A stretch of 64,000 nt of DNA from Mesorhabditis belari (GCA_958450365.1 CAUEEP010000690.1:1-64000); one strand, 5' to 3'. Numbered from the stretch's first letter, positions 1 through 10,474 are shown. The notes: a model not told the origin generated them from the sequence alone. Numbers and translations are program-made.

Positions 1-339
1 AGTTTTTAGTTATCACCAGTTTTTTTCTCGTTTAGTCATGGGTTTGTTGGTGGAAGGACGGTGGACAGACGACAAAGATGCCCCAAAAGGAATCAAATGA
101 CAGTTTGTTGTTTAAAAGATTTTAAAAAGAGAAAACCCGACTTGAAAAACAAAAGGAAAAAACCGGAAACCGTTCAGCCATTCAACAACTGGGTGGCCGT
201 CGATGGACAACCCGGGTCACGGGAGAAGGAGGATTCGTCGCTGAAAAAGATCGGTCTGTTTTAATCTAAAATCCTTGCTAATCCTAAAGTCCTTTAATCA
301 GAAATCAAGTAATAAAGTGCGATAAAAAACGGAAAACTA

Positions 340-849
340 TTGGGTTGATGCATAATTATCCGGACTTCTTTTATAAATGATTTTATTTAACAAAAAATAA
401 CATAAATAGTTAGAAAAATATGTTTAATTGATTATTCTGGAGCATATTCACCGCCTACATCAATAACTGATTGCCATTTGCTTGGAAGACGATCGATTCC
501 ACGAGCGAAGAATAAACGATCTTTGGAGGCAATCCACGCTTTAACATCGTCTATCAAGTCATCCAAATCGTTGTAGATCTTATTTGTTTGCCAATTTTTG
601 AGCGATCGATTGACGTGGTAGTCCGTTGGGGCTTCTCCAGTTCTTTGAGATCGCGAAACGACTCTGCGGCAGACCATCCCTTTTCGAAGTGGTAGAGCAT
701 GATATGGCGAAGATGGATATGATTGTCGACACGCATTTTGTTCACTAAAGAATAACGAATATTTAAAAAAAGAAATAGACAAAAAGCTTTCAAAACAAAA
801 AAGATACAAGCACGCAAAAAGAAGTCCGGATAATTATGCATCAACCCAA
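340..849 (-). mobile_element. Internally deleted mariner-type transposon
   Basis: The element is bounded by near-perfect terminal inverted repeats (TTGGGTTGATGCATAATTAT at the left and its complement at 819-849) and flanked by TA dinucleotides at 338-339 and 850-851. On the minus strand it encodes the mariner transposase helix-turn-helix (HIRHIMLYHFEKG-like, seen here as HLRHIMLYHFEKGWSAAES) and, in another frame, the family C-terminus (FFARGIDRLPSKWQSVID and GEYAPE). The catalytic middle is missing, so it cannot be autonomous. It lies inside the decayed reductase gene. Confidence 0.85.
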
Positions 850-1100
850 TACCTTTTCTGATGTCAATTGTTAGTTTTTCATTAGAATTTCTCTAAATCT
901 TTTCTTGTTTTTTGAATTTCTTGTCACTTTCGTTATTTAGAAATTCTCCAAAGTTCGCGGAATTTCTCTTCTTTCAAGATCATATGCAAACATCAACATA
1001 AATTCTTTTCTCCATTCTATTTCTTAAATCGCGCCTCTTTATGATTTTTTTTATCTCTAGCTCCTTGTTCTCTAAACGACTGGACCTGTATATATGTCAT
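850..1100. other. AT-rich spacer, nothing recognised
   Basis: T-rich sequence between the mariner relic and the satellite. No open frame with splice signals and no clear repeat was seen. Confidence 0.5.
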
Positions 1101-1518
1101 AGCCGATCTGCTATTTCAGCCGATCTGCTATTTCAGCCGATCTGCTACTTCAGCTGATCTGCTATTTTAGCCGATCTGCTATTTCAGCCGATCTGCTACT
1201 TCAGCTGATCTGCTATTTTAGCCGATCTGCTATTTCAGCCGATCTGCTATTTCAGCCGATCTGCTATTTCAGCCGATCTGCTATTTCAGCCGATCTGCTA
1301 TTTCAGCCCATCTGCTATTTCAGCCGATCTGCTATTTCAGCCGATCTGCTATTTCAGCCGATTCGCTATTTCAGCCGATCTGCTATTTCAGCCGATCGCT
1401 ATTTCAGCCGATCTACTACAGCCGATCTGCTATTTCAGCCGATCTGCTATTTCAGCCGATCTGCTACTTCAGCTGATCTGCTATTTTAGCTGATCTGCTA
1501 TTTTAGCCGACTTGCTAT
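1101..1518. repeat. 17-bp tandem satellite
   Basis: About two dozen head-to-tail copies of a 17-bp unit, consensus AGCCGATCTGCTATTTC. Point variants (CTACTTCAGCTG, TATTTTAGC) recur in the same order, which suggests blocks of several units were amplified together. Two or three units are shortened near 1395-1420. The array lies in the gap of the decayed reductase gene. Confidence 0.97.
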
Positions 1519-2010
1519 CAAAACTTTTCGCTAGCCGATTTACTATTGCGGCTAGCCGCAACGATACCCCTTTAACGTCCAGGAGGTATTTTGAGGACCA
1601 GAATACCCCTTTAACGCACTCGCGACCAAAACCTCTTGGGCGTACAGTCGTGTAGTCCTAGCTATTTGTTCCCCAATCAATTAAAAGTTTACAGATAAAA
1701 TTAGACTATTTGCGCTCTTTGACAGCTTTGAGTCTCCTCTTTTAAATGAATGCAAACTTCGGAGCAATCTCTGTTGAAATCATGAAAAACAGAATATTCG
1801 TTATTGGAACGATCCGCCGGTGGCGTGTTAAAGCTACTTTCGATTTATTCATTCAGATATCATCTGTATGTCTCGTACGGATGCCCTTACGCTCATCGCA
1901 CGCTGATTCTATTGAAGCTAAAGGTGATAAAATGAAATTAACGCAAATATTGGGTTCTTGCAGTGAAAATGGGATACTTTTAAAAGCTACATTTATTCAA
2001 TAAGAAATCG
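1519..2010. other. Spacer with no supported gene
   Basis: Contains a short direct repeat (ATACCCCTTTAACG at about 1564 and 1602) and an open frame at 1746-2003 with no splice signals, no recognisable motif and no sign of duplication elsewhere. I do not call it a gene. Confidence 0.4.
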
Positions 2011-2015
2011 GAAAA

Positions 2016-2100
2016 TTATTCCAAATAATTTCCATTATTATTAACAACTTGTGTCCATTTTACAGTCAATTTTACGAATTCCTTTTCTTCGTAAAATTTT
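2016..2100 (-). pseudogene. Mariner transposase C-terminal remnant
   Basis: The minus strand reads KWTQVVNNNGNYLE followed by a stop, which is the mariner C-terminal pattern (KW..VV...G.YF). The same pattern occurs in the element at 52901-53216, which retains its ends. Upstream the frame cannot be followed. Confidence 0.65.
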
Positions 2101-2144
2101 ATTTTCTATGAGAGACAAGTGTGAGACTCAAAATCGAGGACCAA

Positions 2145-2410
2145 AGTTTGAGCACTTTCTTCAAAAGAAACCCATTTTGATGTCAATGGAAAAGTTGTAG
2201 AGAATCAAAATTAGGCTTATAGCCAAATTTCCAAAAAGAAACACTTAGTAGTTTCGCTTAAAATGCAAGTTTTGTGAAAATTCGTAAATTTGGCATTTCT
2301 TGAAAACCCGTTTTTGAATCGTTCTGGAAATTTGGCTATAAGCCTAATTTTTGATTCTCTACAACTTTTCCATTGACACCAAAAAGGGCTTTGAAGAAAG
2401 TACTCAAACT
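2145..2410. repeat. Foldback (inverted repeat) element, arms about 85 bp
   Basis: Arms at about 2145-2232 and 2326-2410 are nearly perfect reverse complements around a spacer of about 95 bp. Transcripts would form a long hairpin. Part of the left arm is shared with the mariner relic near 53.1 kb, so this is probably a rearranged mariner end. Confidence 0.85.
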
Positions 2411-2804
2411 GTGGCATGTTGCGAAATAGCGTCCCATTTTCAATGCAAAGACCCAATTGCAACGGGTTCAGGGACTCGAGGACCTTTTGAGCGTGTCAGT
2501 GGTCAGTCCGATGATGCTTGAGAATGGATGGACATTTGATGAGACTTATCCAGGTGTGATATAAGCTCTTTCCCCAAAAAGAAACTTGGCTTTATCCCGA
2601 TAACGGCCCTCTTTCAAAAAATGATTAACTTTCAACTGAAAAAAAATCAACTTTTAATTGTTCAATTGGGCAACTTTTTGTACCAATAGATTGTGAATTC
2701 GGCTATTAAATCAAATAAAAAGCTTCGTTGGACAAGAGTAGTTGAGATTTTTGAGTTGAAATCGCGCGAAAAAGTGATTTCGATAGGTTTTTAATGGGAA
2801 ATGT

Positions 2805-3190
2805 GTCGTTTTGAACGGGCGTAACTCGGATTTTTGAAGTTGAACACACTATAGTATGGACTTTCTACCGCAACCAAACAACAAAAAACGGAAAGTCTAT
2901 AAAGAGGAGCCACTTTTTGACTAGAGAAATACACTTTTCTTTTCCTTTTTTAAAATTTTTCTATGAGTTTAATTAATTTGGGTTTTTTTGTTCAGGAATA
3001 CCACGTAGGAGTAAGAAAAGTCAAACAAGAAAGAGGAAAATTTCAACAAAGGAGAAGAAAAGTGTATTTCTCTAGTCAAAAAGTGGCTCCTTTTTGTAGT
3101 TTTTCCGTTTTTTGTTGTTTGATTACGGTAGAAAGTCCATACTATAGTGTGTCAACTTCAAAAATTCGAGTTGCACCCGTTCAAAACGCT
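2805..3190. repeat. Foldback element, arms about 135 bp
   Basis: Arms at about 2805-2945 and 3055-3190 are inverted copies with a few substitutions and small indels (for example CACTATAGTATGGACTTTC against GAAAGTCCATACTATAGTG). The spacer is about 110 bp. No coding content was seen. Confidence 0.88.
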
Positions 3191-4631
3191 ACCAGTTTGT
3201 GCAAACTTGATCAATCTCTATAATTTTTGCACAAAAAACATTCTCAAGATATATGCAAATAAAACTTGTTGCTTTGTTTTGCATTTTTCTCCTGATAATA
3301 GCAATTTATAGCGCTCGAAACCCAAAATAGATCATTATTACATGGGAAAAGCAAAAAACTGAATTTTTAAAAATGGAGTCAAACGGATTTCAAAAAAAAT
3401 TTTCGTATTTGAAATCAGGGTGCTTTTTTTACGTCGACTGATATCTTTTTTTGTTAAAAATCTATAAAAATCACTTTTTCATTAATGTATCACGCGGATC
3501 TAGGTGGCGTTATCATAGAGCCAAAAAATTTACATTTGTTGCTCCGTTTCTGACTTTCATTTACTGCCAACATTTCAGATGCAACCGTCGACCACCTCTA
3601 CGGCTTTCAGTTCCTATACCAAGTCTACTTAAAGGTTTTTGATTTCAAAATAATAATAAATCACATCTATGTTCACAGTCCGATCCAAAATGCACGACCC
3701 GGGTCTCGGTGCCGGTGCTTTGGGACAAGAAACAGCACAAATTGGTGAGCACCGAGAGTGCCGACATCATTCGAATGTGAGAATGTGAATCGTTAATCCA
3801 ATTATCTTCATGAAATAGGTTTCAAATTCGGAAAATTTCAGGCTCAATTCGGCTTTCGATGGGCTTTGCGCAAATACAGGGATTTCTACCCAAAAGAATT
3901 GCATACAAAGATCGATGAAGTGAACGAATGGGTCAATGATACTGTCGTCACCGGTAGGTTGTTTCTCCAAGCCAAAAGCCATGGAGCTAAGAGCAAGCCG
4001 CAAGCTAGCCGAAGCAATGACCTTCTCTTGGTTTTGGCCTGGTTTTTGGGCGGGCCAATGAAAAGCAATGGAGCTAAGTTTTGTTTGTAATCAAAGAACG
4101 TCAATTCACAGGCGTCTACAAAGCCGGATATGCGCTGACTCAAGAGGGATACGACTTGGCTGTGGAAAACTCTTCGACTCGCTGGAACGCTTAGGAGAAA
4201 AATTCTCGGTTGGCATTAGAAAAACATAGCAAACATCTTTTTTCCCATGCAAATTAACTTTTTGGTAGGATTGGTAGGATGTTGTTATCTTGAAGAATCT
4301 GAATACATAACAAAGTGCTTTTTTCTCAGAGAACCAGCGCTATCTGGCGGGGGAGAGTCTTTCCGACGCGGACATCCGTTTGTGGGTGACACTGGTGAGT
4401 AGAAAAAAAGGAATCCCGGGGAAAACAGAGAAAATCAATAGATTCGATTCGATGCTGTCTACTCGATCTATTTAAAATGCAGCAAGAAACGCATCTTGGA
4501 CTACCCGAATCTTCACGGTTATCTCAGGTGAGTGACCAGGAGATCGGCGAGTACAACAGGGGGACGAATAATAAAATTTTGATAATTTATTGATTAAAGT
4601 TGGGTTTTTTGCTTTAATTTCAACGGAGATC

Positions 4632-5061
4632 GCACTGTTGGACTACCGTATTTCCTCTAAATGACATTATTTTTTCAAAGACCTCAAAATGGTGGGACAA
4701 TATTAGAGGTGGGGCACTAGTAGAGGTAGGCCATCTGAAATGGCGAGTCTGGGCTTCGACCACTGGTCTGACTAAGACTGCTGGTCTGATTGGTTAGCCC
4801 AGATTTGTCCAGAATGGTTAATGTTCTGGGCTCAGACTGGGTCATCTAAAAGATAAGTCTAGGTGCAGACTGCAGATTGATTAAAGTTGCTTTTTACTTC
4901 AATTTCAATAGAAATCGCACTGTTGGACTACGGTATTTCCTCTAAATGACATTATTTTTTCAAAGACCTCAAAAGGGTGGGACAATATTAGAGGTCTGAA
5001 TTTAAACTGTTAGGGGTGGGACACAAATAAAGATGGGGCATTATTAAAGGAAATACAGTAT
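4632..5061. repeat. Miniature inverted-repeat element copies in the last reductase introns
   Basis: A segment beginning GTATTTCCTCTAAATGACAT occurs at 4649 and again at 4935. An inverted relative (GGAAATACAGTATATTC) ends just before the acceptor of the last visible reductase exon. The second copy has matching ends (TAC-GTATTTCCTCTAA and TTAAAGGAAATAC-GTA), so it looks like a short TA-flanked element. Confidence 0.6.
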
Positions 5062-5306
5062 ATTCTAGGGATATTTACCAACATCCGGGCATCGCTGAGA
5101 CGACAAATTTCAATCACATCAAGGCTCTCTACTTCCGCTGTGGCAAAACGTTGAATCCGTCGGGTAGGAGTTCACTCATCGAAAAACATTTTGCTTAGAA
5201 CGCAATCATTTGGTTCATAACTTTTATTTCTAAAAATGAGAAAATGTTTAGGCAAAAAGTAAAGTAAAGCACCGTATTTATTCTAATTGAAGCTCAGTCT
5301 CTAATA

Positions 5307-5859
5307 CAAGGTGTCCCAAAATTATCCAAAATTATCCAAAATTTTTGAATGTAACTTCTCACATCGTTAAACAATTTTCCTACTTTCTTTAATTCTCTAA
5401 ATAATTATAGTAGTCTTAAAGTCAAAAACTAACAGAAACTTAAGCTTATTTTTCAGTTACGAGAGTATCTAAAAAGTTTTTAATTCAAAGCTTGGTGATC
5501 GTCTAATCGACGTCTAAAACTATATTCCAGTTCCGAAAGGGAACAGCTCACTACTTGTTTCACCTCATTTACTTTTAAATCGCTCAGTCGTTGAAGAAAA
5601 ATCAAACTTAACTGATTTAACAAACTTTCAGCTGTAAATTTTAGCCATAAAAAGGCTGCGCGCCGAGGGCGCCAAGATTGCTTGCTTTGGGGATTTGAAG
5701 CTGCATTGGAAGGCCCCTCTCGACTTTCTGATCAAAAGAAATTAGTTTATTGTTGAAAATGTTGCAAATTTTGTGAAAAAAAGAAGAAAGTAGGGATTGT
5801 TCAACTGCACGGAGAGTTGCACCCAAAAAACTTTGCCCGGATAATTTTGGAACACCCTG
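5307..5859. mobile_element. Non-autonomous Tc1/mariner-type element
   Basis: Terminal inverted repeats (CAAGGTGTCCCAAAATTATC at the left; the complement of the right end reads CAGGGTGTTCCAAAATTATC) lie next to TA dinucleotides at 5305-5306 and 5860-5861. No transposase signature is present inside. Confidence 0.75.
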
Positions 5860-6025
5860 TAGAAGCCACAAATTTTAAAAAGCATCACTTTGCTACCGTA
5901 CACCATTTCATTTATTTTTCTTGCAAAGCGCCTCTAGAATCCTCATTATTTTTACGTTTATTAAACTTTTTTCTGCTTTTTTTGTTTTTTTTATAAAATT
6001 GCTAATATGTTTATTTTTGGGTGTG

Positions 6026-6262
6026 ATGGCTGAGCGACCAACAATTTGTTTGGATTCTCTCGAAGAATATCGAGCTCTACAAGAACACACCGAACACGAG
6101 GATTTCTTCAGGGAACAACAGAAAGCAAGTGAATTGATGAATAGAAAGCCGGAGCCGGAAAACGATTACTCAAATTCTCTCGATGACGCAAATGAATTGA
6201 TGAAAAGCTCATTGTTGTTCGATGAACCGGAAATGAGAAGACGAAGATCTCAGTGGTGCTGA
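6026..6262 (+). CDS. Hypothetical acidic protein fragment
   Basis: An open frame of 78 codons beginning MAERPTICLDSLEEYRALQE and ending MRRRRSQWC. It is rich in Glu, Asp, Asn and Ser and ends in a basic patch. I do not recognise it. The upstream sequence stays open for 35 more codons but is T-rich and has no good acceptor. An acidic frame at 6449-6598 may be the same gene's end, separated by an in-frame TAG and a frame change. It could be an exon or a relic. Confidence 0.3.
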   Translation: MAERPTICLDSLEEYRALQEHTEHEDFFREQQKASELMNRKPEPENDYSNSLDDANELMKSSLLFDEPEMRRRRSQWC

Positions 6263-6448
6263 CGGCTTGAGTATATAGCCTCAAATGCAAGCCTTTTGTT
6301 CTTTTACCAAGGAAACGAGTCGACCCGGCCATTCAACAGCGATTTGGTAGCAAGTTGAATCTTCTATGGGAAGGATGAATGAGGATTTAACGGCTGTTTT
6401 TCTCAAGAGGTCATTCCAGAAGGAGCTGTCAAATTGTGTCAGGCTTAG

Positions 6449-6598
6449 AACGAGGCGAAGATCGCTCACTTGTTGAAGGAAATCGATCTTGGCGAAGATG
6501 AGGAGATCAAGTGCGACGACAGTGATGTCTCTATTGAAGTAGGCAATGTTAACGAAAATGATGTCGATAATAATGATTTAAATGATATGTTTGCTTAA
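6449..6598 (+). pseudogene. Acidic C-terminal coding fragment
   Basis: A 49-codon frame (EIDLGEDEEIKCDDSD, then Asn/Asp-rich, ending NDMFA and TAA), directly after an in-frame TAG at 6446. An AATAAA lies about 60 bp downstream. It may be the 3' end of the fragment at 6026. Family unknown. Confidence 0.3.
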
Positions 6599-6664
6599 AA
6601 ATGTTTTTCACTCTGTTAATTGATTGTTGCCTATTTTTAAATGTTGTTTTACTTGAATGAATAA

Positions 6665-7055
6665 ATCATAAATTGTTATTATTTGTAAGTGATAACTTCT
6701 AGTAAGCTATTTGATCAATTTTGTTGGAAAGGTTGGAAAATAGAAGCAATTTTAGGAAGGGGGTTGAAAAATTGAAGCACATGTGCTTCTATTAGAAGAA
6801 ATTCGTTAACTTTAGGCATCGTTCCAATAGGACCCGATATGCGACTCGATGTGCCACACGGAAGAACTAAGTAGATTTTTGGTACTTAACGCTGAATAAA
6901 TCTCTCATTTTGCACTATAATTCAGGAAAAACACATTCGAATCTCAAATTATAACGTAATGTTCAAAGTTTCTAATAAAATTTAATGCAACGTCCTAGAT
7001 GCTATGAAATTTGTTTAGTTTTATCTGTTTCTGAGCGGAAAGCAAGAAAAAATAC
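6665..7055. other. Spacer, no gene seen
   Basis: AT-rich DNA with a short internal near-repeat of gaagcac-type motifs at 6740-6790. No supported coding or repeat feature. Confidence 0.4.
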
Positions 7056-7216
7056 TTTTTATTGCTCTCGAAAAATCTCCATTTTATTTGGGGGCATTTC
7101 GCGAGGCACCAATCGAGAAAACCGATGGCTGTTTTCAGGGCAAAAGCGGCAAATTCTGGATTCTTTTCAAGTTGCTCGGTCAACTCGATGCAAGCATCAT
7201 CTGGTTTTAGAATCTT
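7056..7216 (-). CDS. Putative internal exon of an unrecognised protein
   Basis: Read on the minus strand, this segment follows an acceptor (GTCACAG) and precedes a donor (GTATTTTTTC). It encodes KILKPDDACIELTEQ, then KNPEFAAFALKTAIGFLDW and CLAKCPQIKWRFF, with balanced protein-like composition. An upstream frame at about 7366-7500 (HIFEVLKPNFIEIE, SARYIKFLAS) could be the preceding exon, phase 0 to phase 0. No family recognised; it may be a partial gene. Confidence 0.35.
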
Positions 7217-7509
7217 CTGTGACTCTGTGCTTTGATAGAGAAAGTTTTATTATGGCCAAAGATTTTTGGAAATGAATTCATTATTAGTGACACTGCATAG
7301 GCATTTTGAAAGACTTTTGAAAAACGTTTTTTTCGCATAAGACTTTCGAAAGGGAAAGTATAAACGTTTGAAGCCAGGAACTTTATATATCTAGCTGAAT
7401 TTATAGCAGGCTCAGGACCACATTCTGTTTGTTGATTGGTCTCAATTTCTATGAAATTCGGTTTCAAAACCTCAAAAATGTGAACTAACTTTTCACATCT
7501 ATTGTCCAA

Positions 7510-8360
7510 TCAGGCTGTTTTTGGTAACACTAGGTTGTACTTGATGTTATCTATCAATTGAAACTGATTTGAAACAATTTCCTAAATTTGTAGCTTTTAG
7601 ACTTGCCATAGATTTACTCAAATTCTAAATGAAAAAGATTCCAAATGGTGCTCACCTAAATTCTCTTTTACTCGAAATAACGATAAAATGATTACTCTCG
7701 ATACAATGATTTACTCGATACAACAATTCAAAACCTCGATCCTAGCCAAGCTTTTAATAAAATCTTAAGGGTACTTCTTAAAGGGGAGATGCGGATCGAG
7801 ACCAATTTTCAACAAAATCTTTTTTCCCTAAATTTGACTATGTTTTGATTTAACAAAACAATTTTCATGCCTGTTAGGGTAATTTTTAAGGTTCAATTTT
7901 TTTTGAAAACATCGTTTCAGCACAGGTTTTCATACAAAAACCCTCTTTTTCTTTAAGTCTAACAGATCTGACTCTGATAGAAGAAGAGCTCTTCTTCGTT
8001 CTCCCGTCTCTAAACCTAAAATTTTTTAAAATTTCTTTCTACAAAAAAGTATTAGGCTTTGGAGTTCCCTTTCCGACCATGTTCAAAAAATGAAGTCCCT
8101 CTTTTCCTTCAAACAGTAACCTTCTTACTCTCACGCTTTAACCGATGCTTTGATCCCTCTTTAAAGTCAGCTTCAAAAGTCAGAGTCAAAAAGACGGGCT
8201 TACTGTTTGCAAGACGTGATCAATGGGGGTGTTCATTGTTTGTCAATTGAGAAAAAGGATGGCTAGGAGACTCGAACTTACTGTTCTTTGGTTCCTTTGA
8301 AAGTGGAAGTCAAATTGTGTAAATAATCGCCTGAAGATAGGGTACTAACTCTCTAGAAAA
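7510..8360. other. Spacer with no supported gene
   Basis: AT-rich sequence. A weak open frame at 8059-8250 has no splice sites or motif. Nothing reportable on either strand. Confidence 0.4.
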
Positions 8361-8365
8361 GACCT

Positions 8366-8374
8366 ATATAAAGC
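8366..8374 (+). promoter_or_regulatory. TATA box of the secreted-protein exon
   Basis: CTATATAAAG lies about 45 bp upstream of the ATG at 8410, next to a pyrimidine-containing start region (CCCTTCCGCTC). Position and sequence fit a core promoter. Confidence 0.55.
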
Positions 8375-8409
8375 CCGGAAACCCTTCCGCTCTTTAGAAA
8401 ACTAAAAAA

Positions 8410-8490
8410 ATGTGGGCGATTTCTCTGACTCTTCTCTTCGCTTTATCCGTTCAGTTGGCGACCGCTCATCAGACGGAAAACATAATTACG
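8410..8490 (+). CDS. First exon of a secreted protein
   Basis: The ATG at 8410 follows an A-rich Kozak-like context. The 27 codons encode a clear signal peptide (MWAISLTLLFALSVQLATA) followed by HQTENIIT. The exon ends at a good donor (ACG|GTATGA), and a TATA box lies about 45 bp upstream. I could not find later exons in the next 1.5 kb, so the gene may be truncated by the repeats there, or its other exons may be short and unrecognised. Confidence 0.6.
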
Positions 8491-8970
8491 GTATGATTTT
8501 AGTCTTATAATAAGTACAATCCATAAAAATCTGATAAATCCAAACGACTTTTCGATTAAAAAACTTTAGTCATGATTTTTAAGGGCTCAGAGCAATCATT
8601 TGCAATCACATTAAATCTGTTTTTGATTTCAAAAAAAGTGACAACAGAGCTAAACAAAGACATTTGTTCAGCCAACAAAATGCGGAAAATCGCAACGTTG
8701 TTTCGGTAATAATTTTATAGAGTAGAGCAACACATGGTTGATAGATTTTGACACATTTTTCTAACAAACGAGGGTCAACTGGATAAACTAGCCAAATGAC
8801 ATAAGTCATATAATATTCGATGCAGAATTTTACGCCGAATCCAATGCTGATATGCGTTTTTGCTAAACGCCACTCTGTCAAAAGTTATAGGCGTGCAAAA
8901 TTTTGCAAGAAGTTTCAAAAATCTAGCATAGACTTTAAAACCGAACTCTTCAGATAAGGCAAAAAGTGCT

Positions 8971-9020
8971 GTGGTGGCCGAGTGGTAGTGCGTTACTTTT
9001 TTTGGGTTTGAATCGCTTAT
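8971..9020 (+). repeat. tRNA-like relic
   Basis: TGGCCGAGTGG matches the tRNA internal promoter A box, and GGGTTTGAATCGC resembles a B box. The distance between them is too short for a normal anticodon arm, and no cloverleaf forms. Likely a tRNA-derived repeat or decayed tRNA. Confidence 0.3.
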
Positions 9021-9123
9021 GTGTTCTCCGCTTCAAATTCGCTTTTTTACCCATTTTTTTACAAAAAAAAATCCATTGAAAAAAAATAGTTATTTAAATT
9101 TAAACCAAAAAGAAAAACAAAAC

Positions 9124-9187
9124 AATCCGTTGACGGATTCGAACCCACGGTTTCTATTCTAACTTGTTACCACTTGACCACCCTTAC
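9124..9187 (-). repeat. tRNA-like relic, opposite strand
   Basis: On the minus strand TGGTCAAGTGGT (A-box-like) is followed by a perfect B box, GGTTCGAATCC. The acceptor stem does not pair and the T stem pairs poorly, so it is not a functional tRNA gene. It lies about 100 bp from the relic at 8971 in opposite orientation. Confidence 0.35.
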
Positions 9188-9199
9188 ACTTTTTCGTTG

Positions 9200-10170
9200 T
9201 CTTCGTTGTCGGTTTCAAGGTCCATGCATTTTTGAAACTCGATACGAAACTTTCAAAGCTTATAATTTTTGACAGAGTGTTCAGCAAGAACGGAAAGGAG
9301 CATCGTGTTCGGCGTGAAATTCTGCTTTAAGTTAAGTCAAGAAAGTTCAATTTTAGCGATATCAAACAAGATTTTTACAGGATATAAGCTCGGTGTCCTT
9401 TTTTGCTTTGCTTTGCTTTTTACAGGATATAAGCTCAAAATCGAGGAAAATACTATATTTTTCAACAGGATAATGCTTCAATTCTTGTCAGCCAATCCAC
9501 TAAAGCTTTTCTGGAACGTCACAACATCGATTATCTCGAATGACGGCTTCAAAACTAATTTTTTTTTGCAATTTGTTCAAATAACATCGAAAATGGTATA
9601 TATGCCTATTTTTGTATATATTTCTAGGATTTAAAAGCTATTTCGCGTTATTAAATTTCATAGCCATAAAAATTTAGGGGTGGTCCTATCATCTTGCAAC
9701 GCACCTTACATCAAGGCCCTGCCCTGGCTATAGTACCATTTTAAGTAGCTTTTAAACTCTTCACTTGAAGTAATTGTTACCATTTCCCCCAGGCTTACGA
9801 TAGGCACTAACCGATTCCATCTAACCGTCGAAATGTTGAGGATGATCGCTCGAAAAATGTGTCCCGTCCTTTCCAGCATAGAATCCGCGTCGCCGATCTA
9901 AAGTAAATGACCTTTTGATTAAAATGCATGATCTAGAATCTGACCTAAAAGCTGGGGTTATGAAAAAGGCACCGTAATCCCTAAGATCTGATGTTCCTGG
10001 CATTGTCACTTTTTTCTTATTCTTGATTTCAGAATTTGTGGGATAAAAGATGGCAATTCACCCTTCTTAATTTTACCCTCATCCTTAAGTACGGTATCGT
10101 TTTGCCTAAACTCCAACGGTCAACCTGTCTATTATCAGGTGAAAAGTAATTGATGGTAAACGGGAATACA
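9200..10170. other. Repeat debris without a gene
   Basis: Contains an inverted pair of a cluster repeat (GACAGAGTG... near 8870 and 9270), a direct duplication of TTTTTACAGGATATAAGCTC (9374 and 9418), and a decayed relative of the hairpin-containing segment found at 33.8 and 62.4 kb (9850-9940). Confidence 0.5.
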
Positions 10171-10175
10171 ACTAA

Positions 10176-10253
10176 ATTCTTTACAAACTCTATGACACGT
10201 TTGGCTTCAACTACCTTCGCTTCTTTGCCAAAAATGTGCCTGTCGAAATTTGA
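10176..10253 (+). pseudogene. Isolated terminal segment of the F-box/SD-tail family
   Basis: Reads ILYKLYDTFGFNYLRFFAKN and then VPVEI plus stop. This is the second type of C-terminal segment of the family, closest to the end of the 17878 gene. An in-frame stop lies immediately upstream and no acceptor is visible, so it is an orphan fragment. Confidence 0.6.
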
Positions 10254-10474
10254 GGTTGTGAGTGCGAGATTTTATTTTTTGATGTTTTATCGTGATATGT
10301 GAATCGATTTTGGGCTTCTTTATTTTTCAGTGTTGAAATTTTGCAGCAAATTGTTGTTTTCTGGATGATGTTATACATACCTTGAATGTTTATTTCGTTT
10401 GCAAACGTGTTTTTTTGTTTTTTTGAACTAAAGATACAATAATTTATTTTAATAAATTTTTCTTAACAACATAC

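Larger units (their letters stand above)
38..5163 (+). pseudogene. Decayed glutathionyl-hydroquinone reductase (Xi-class GST, ECM4/YqjG-like) gene
   Basis: Exons matching the glutathionyl-hydroquinone reductase family lie in order on this strand. The start MGLLVEGRW is at 38. FNNWVAVDGQPG is at about 180, followed one base out of frame by GGFVAEKDR. DHLYGFQFLYQVYLK is at 3579-3634, RVSVPVLWDK and STESADIIRM at 3679-3776, DFYPKEL and IDEVNEWVNDTV at 3842-3953, VYKAGYALTQEGYD from 4112, YLAGESLSDADIRLWVTL at 4330-4394, RILDYPNLHGYLR at 4442-4527, and DIYQHPGIAETTNFNHIK at 5069-5163. Introns are mostly GT-AG and the splice phases agree. The family reduces glutathionyl-hydroquinones using a cysteine in a CPWAH motif. 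I cannot find that exon; about 3.3 kb of repeats occupies its place. Frameshifts sit near 230, 3875 and 4171, and the last exon is missing. I am confident of the homology, and the locus looks dead. Confidence 0.8.

Noticed and set aside
1101..1518. CRISPR-like array
   Set aside because: Units are contiguous 17-bp repeats without unique spacers, in a eukaryotic context.
1746..2003. Open frame MNANFGAISVEIMKN
   Set aside because: No splice signals, no motif and no duplicate. It lies in the repeat-filled gap of a dead gene.
8971..9187. Two tRNA genes
   Set aside because: A and B box-like motifs are present, but neither sequence folds into a cloverleaf with a paired acceptor stem.
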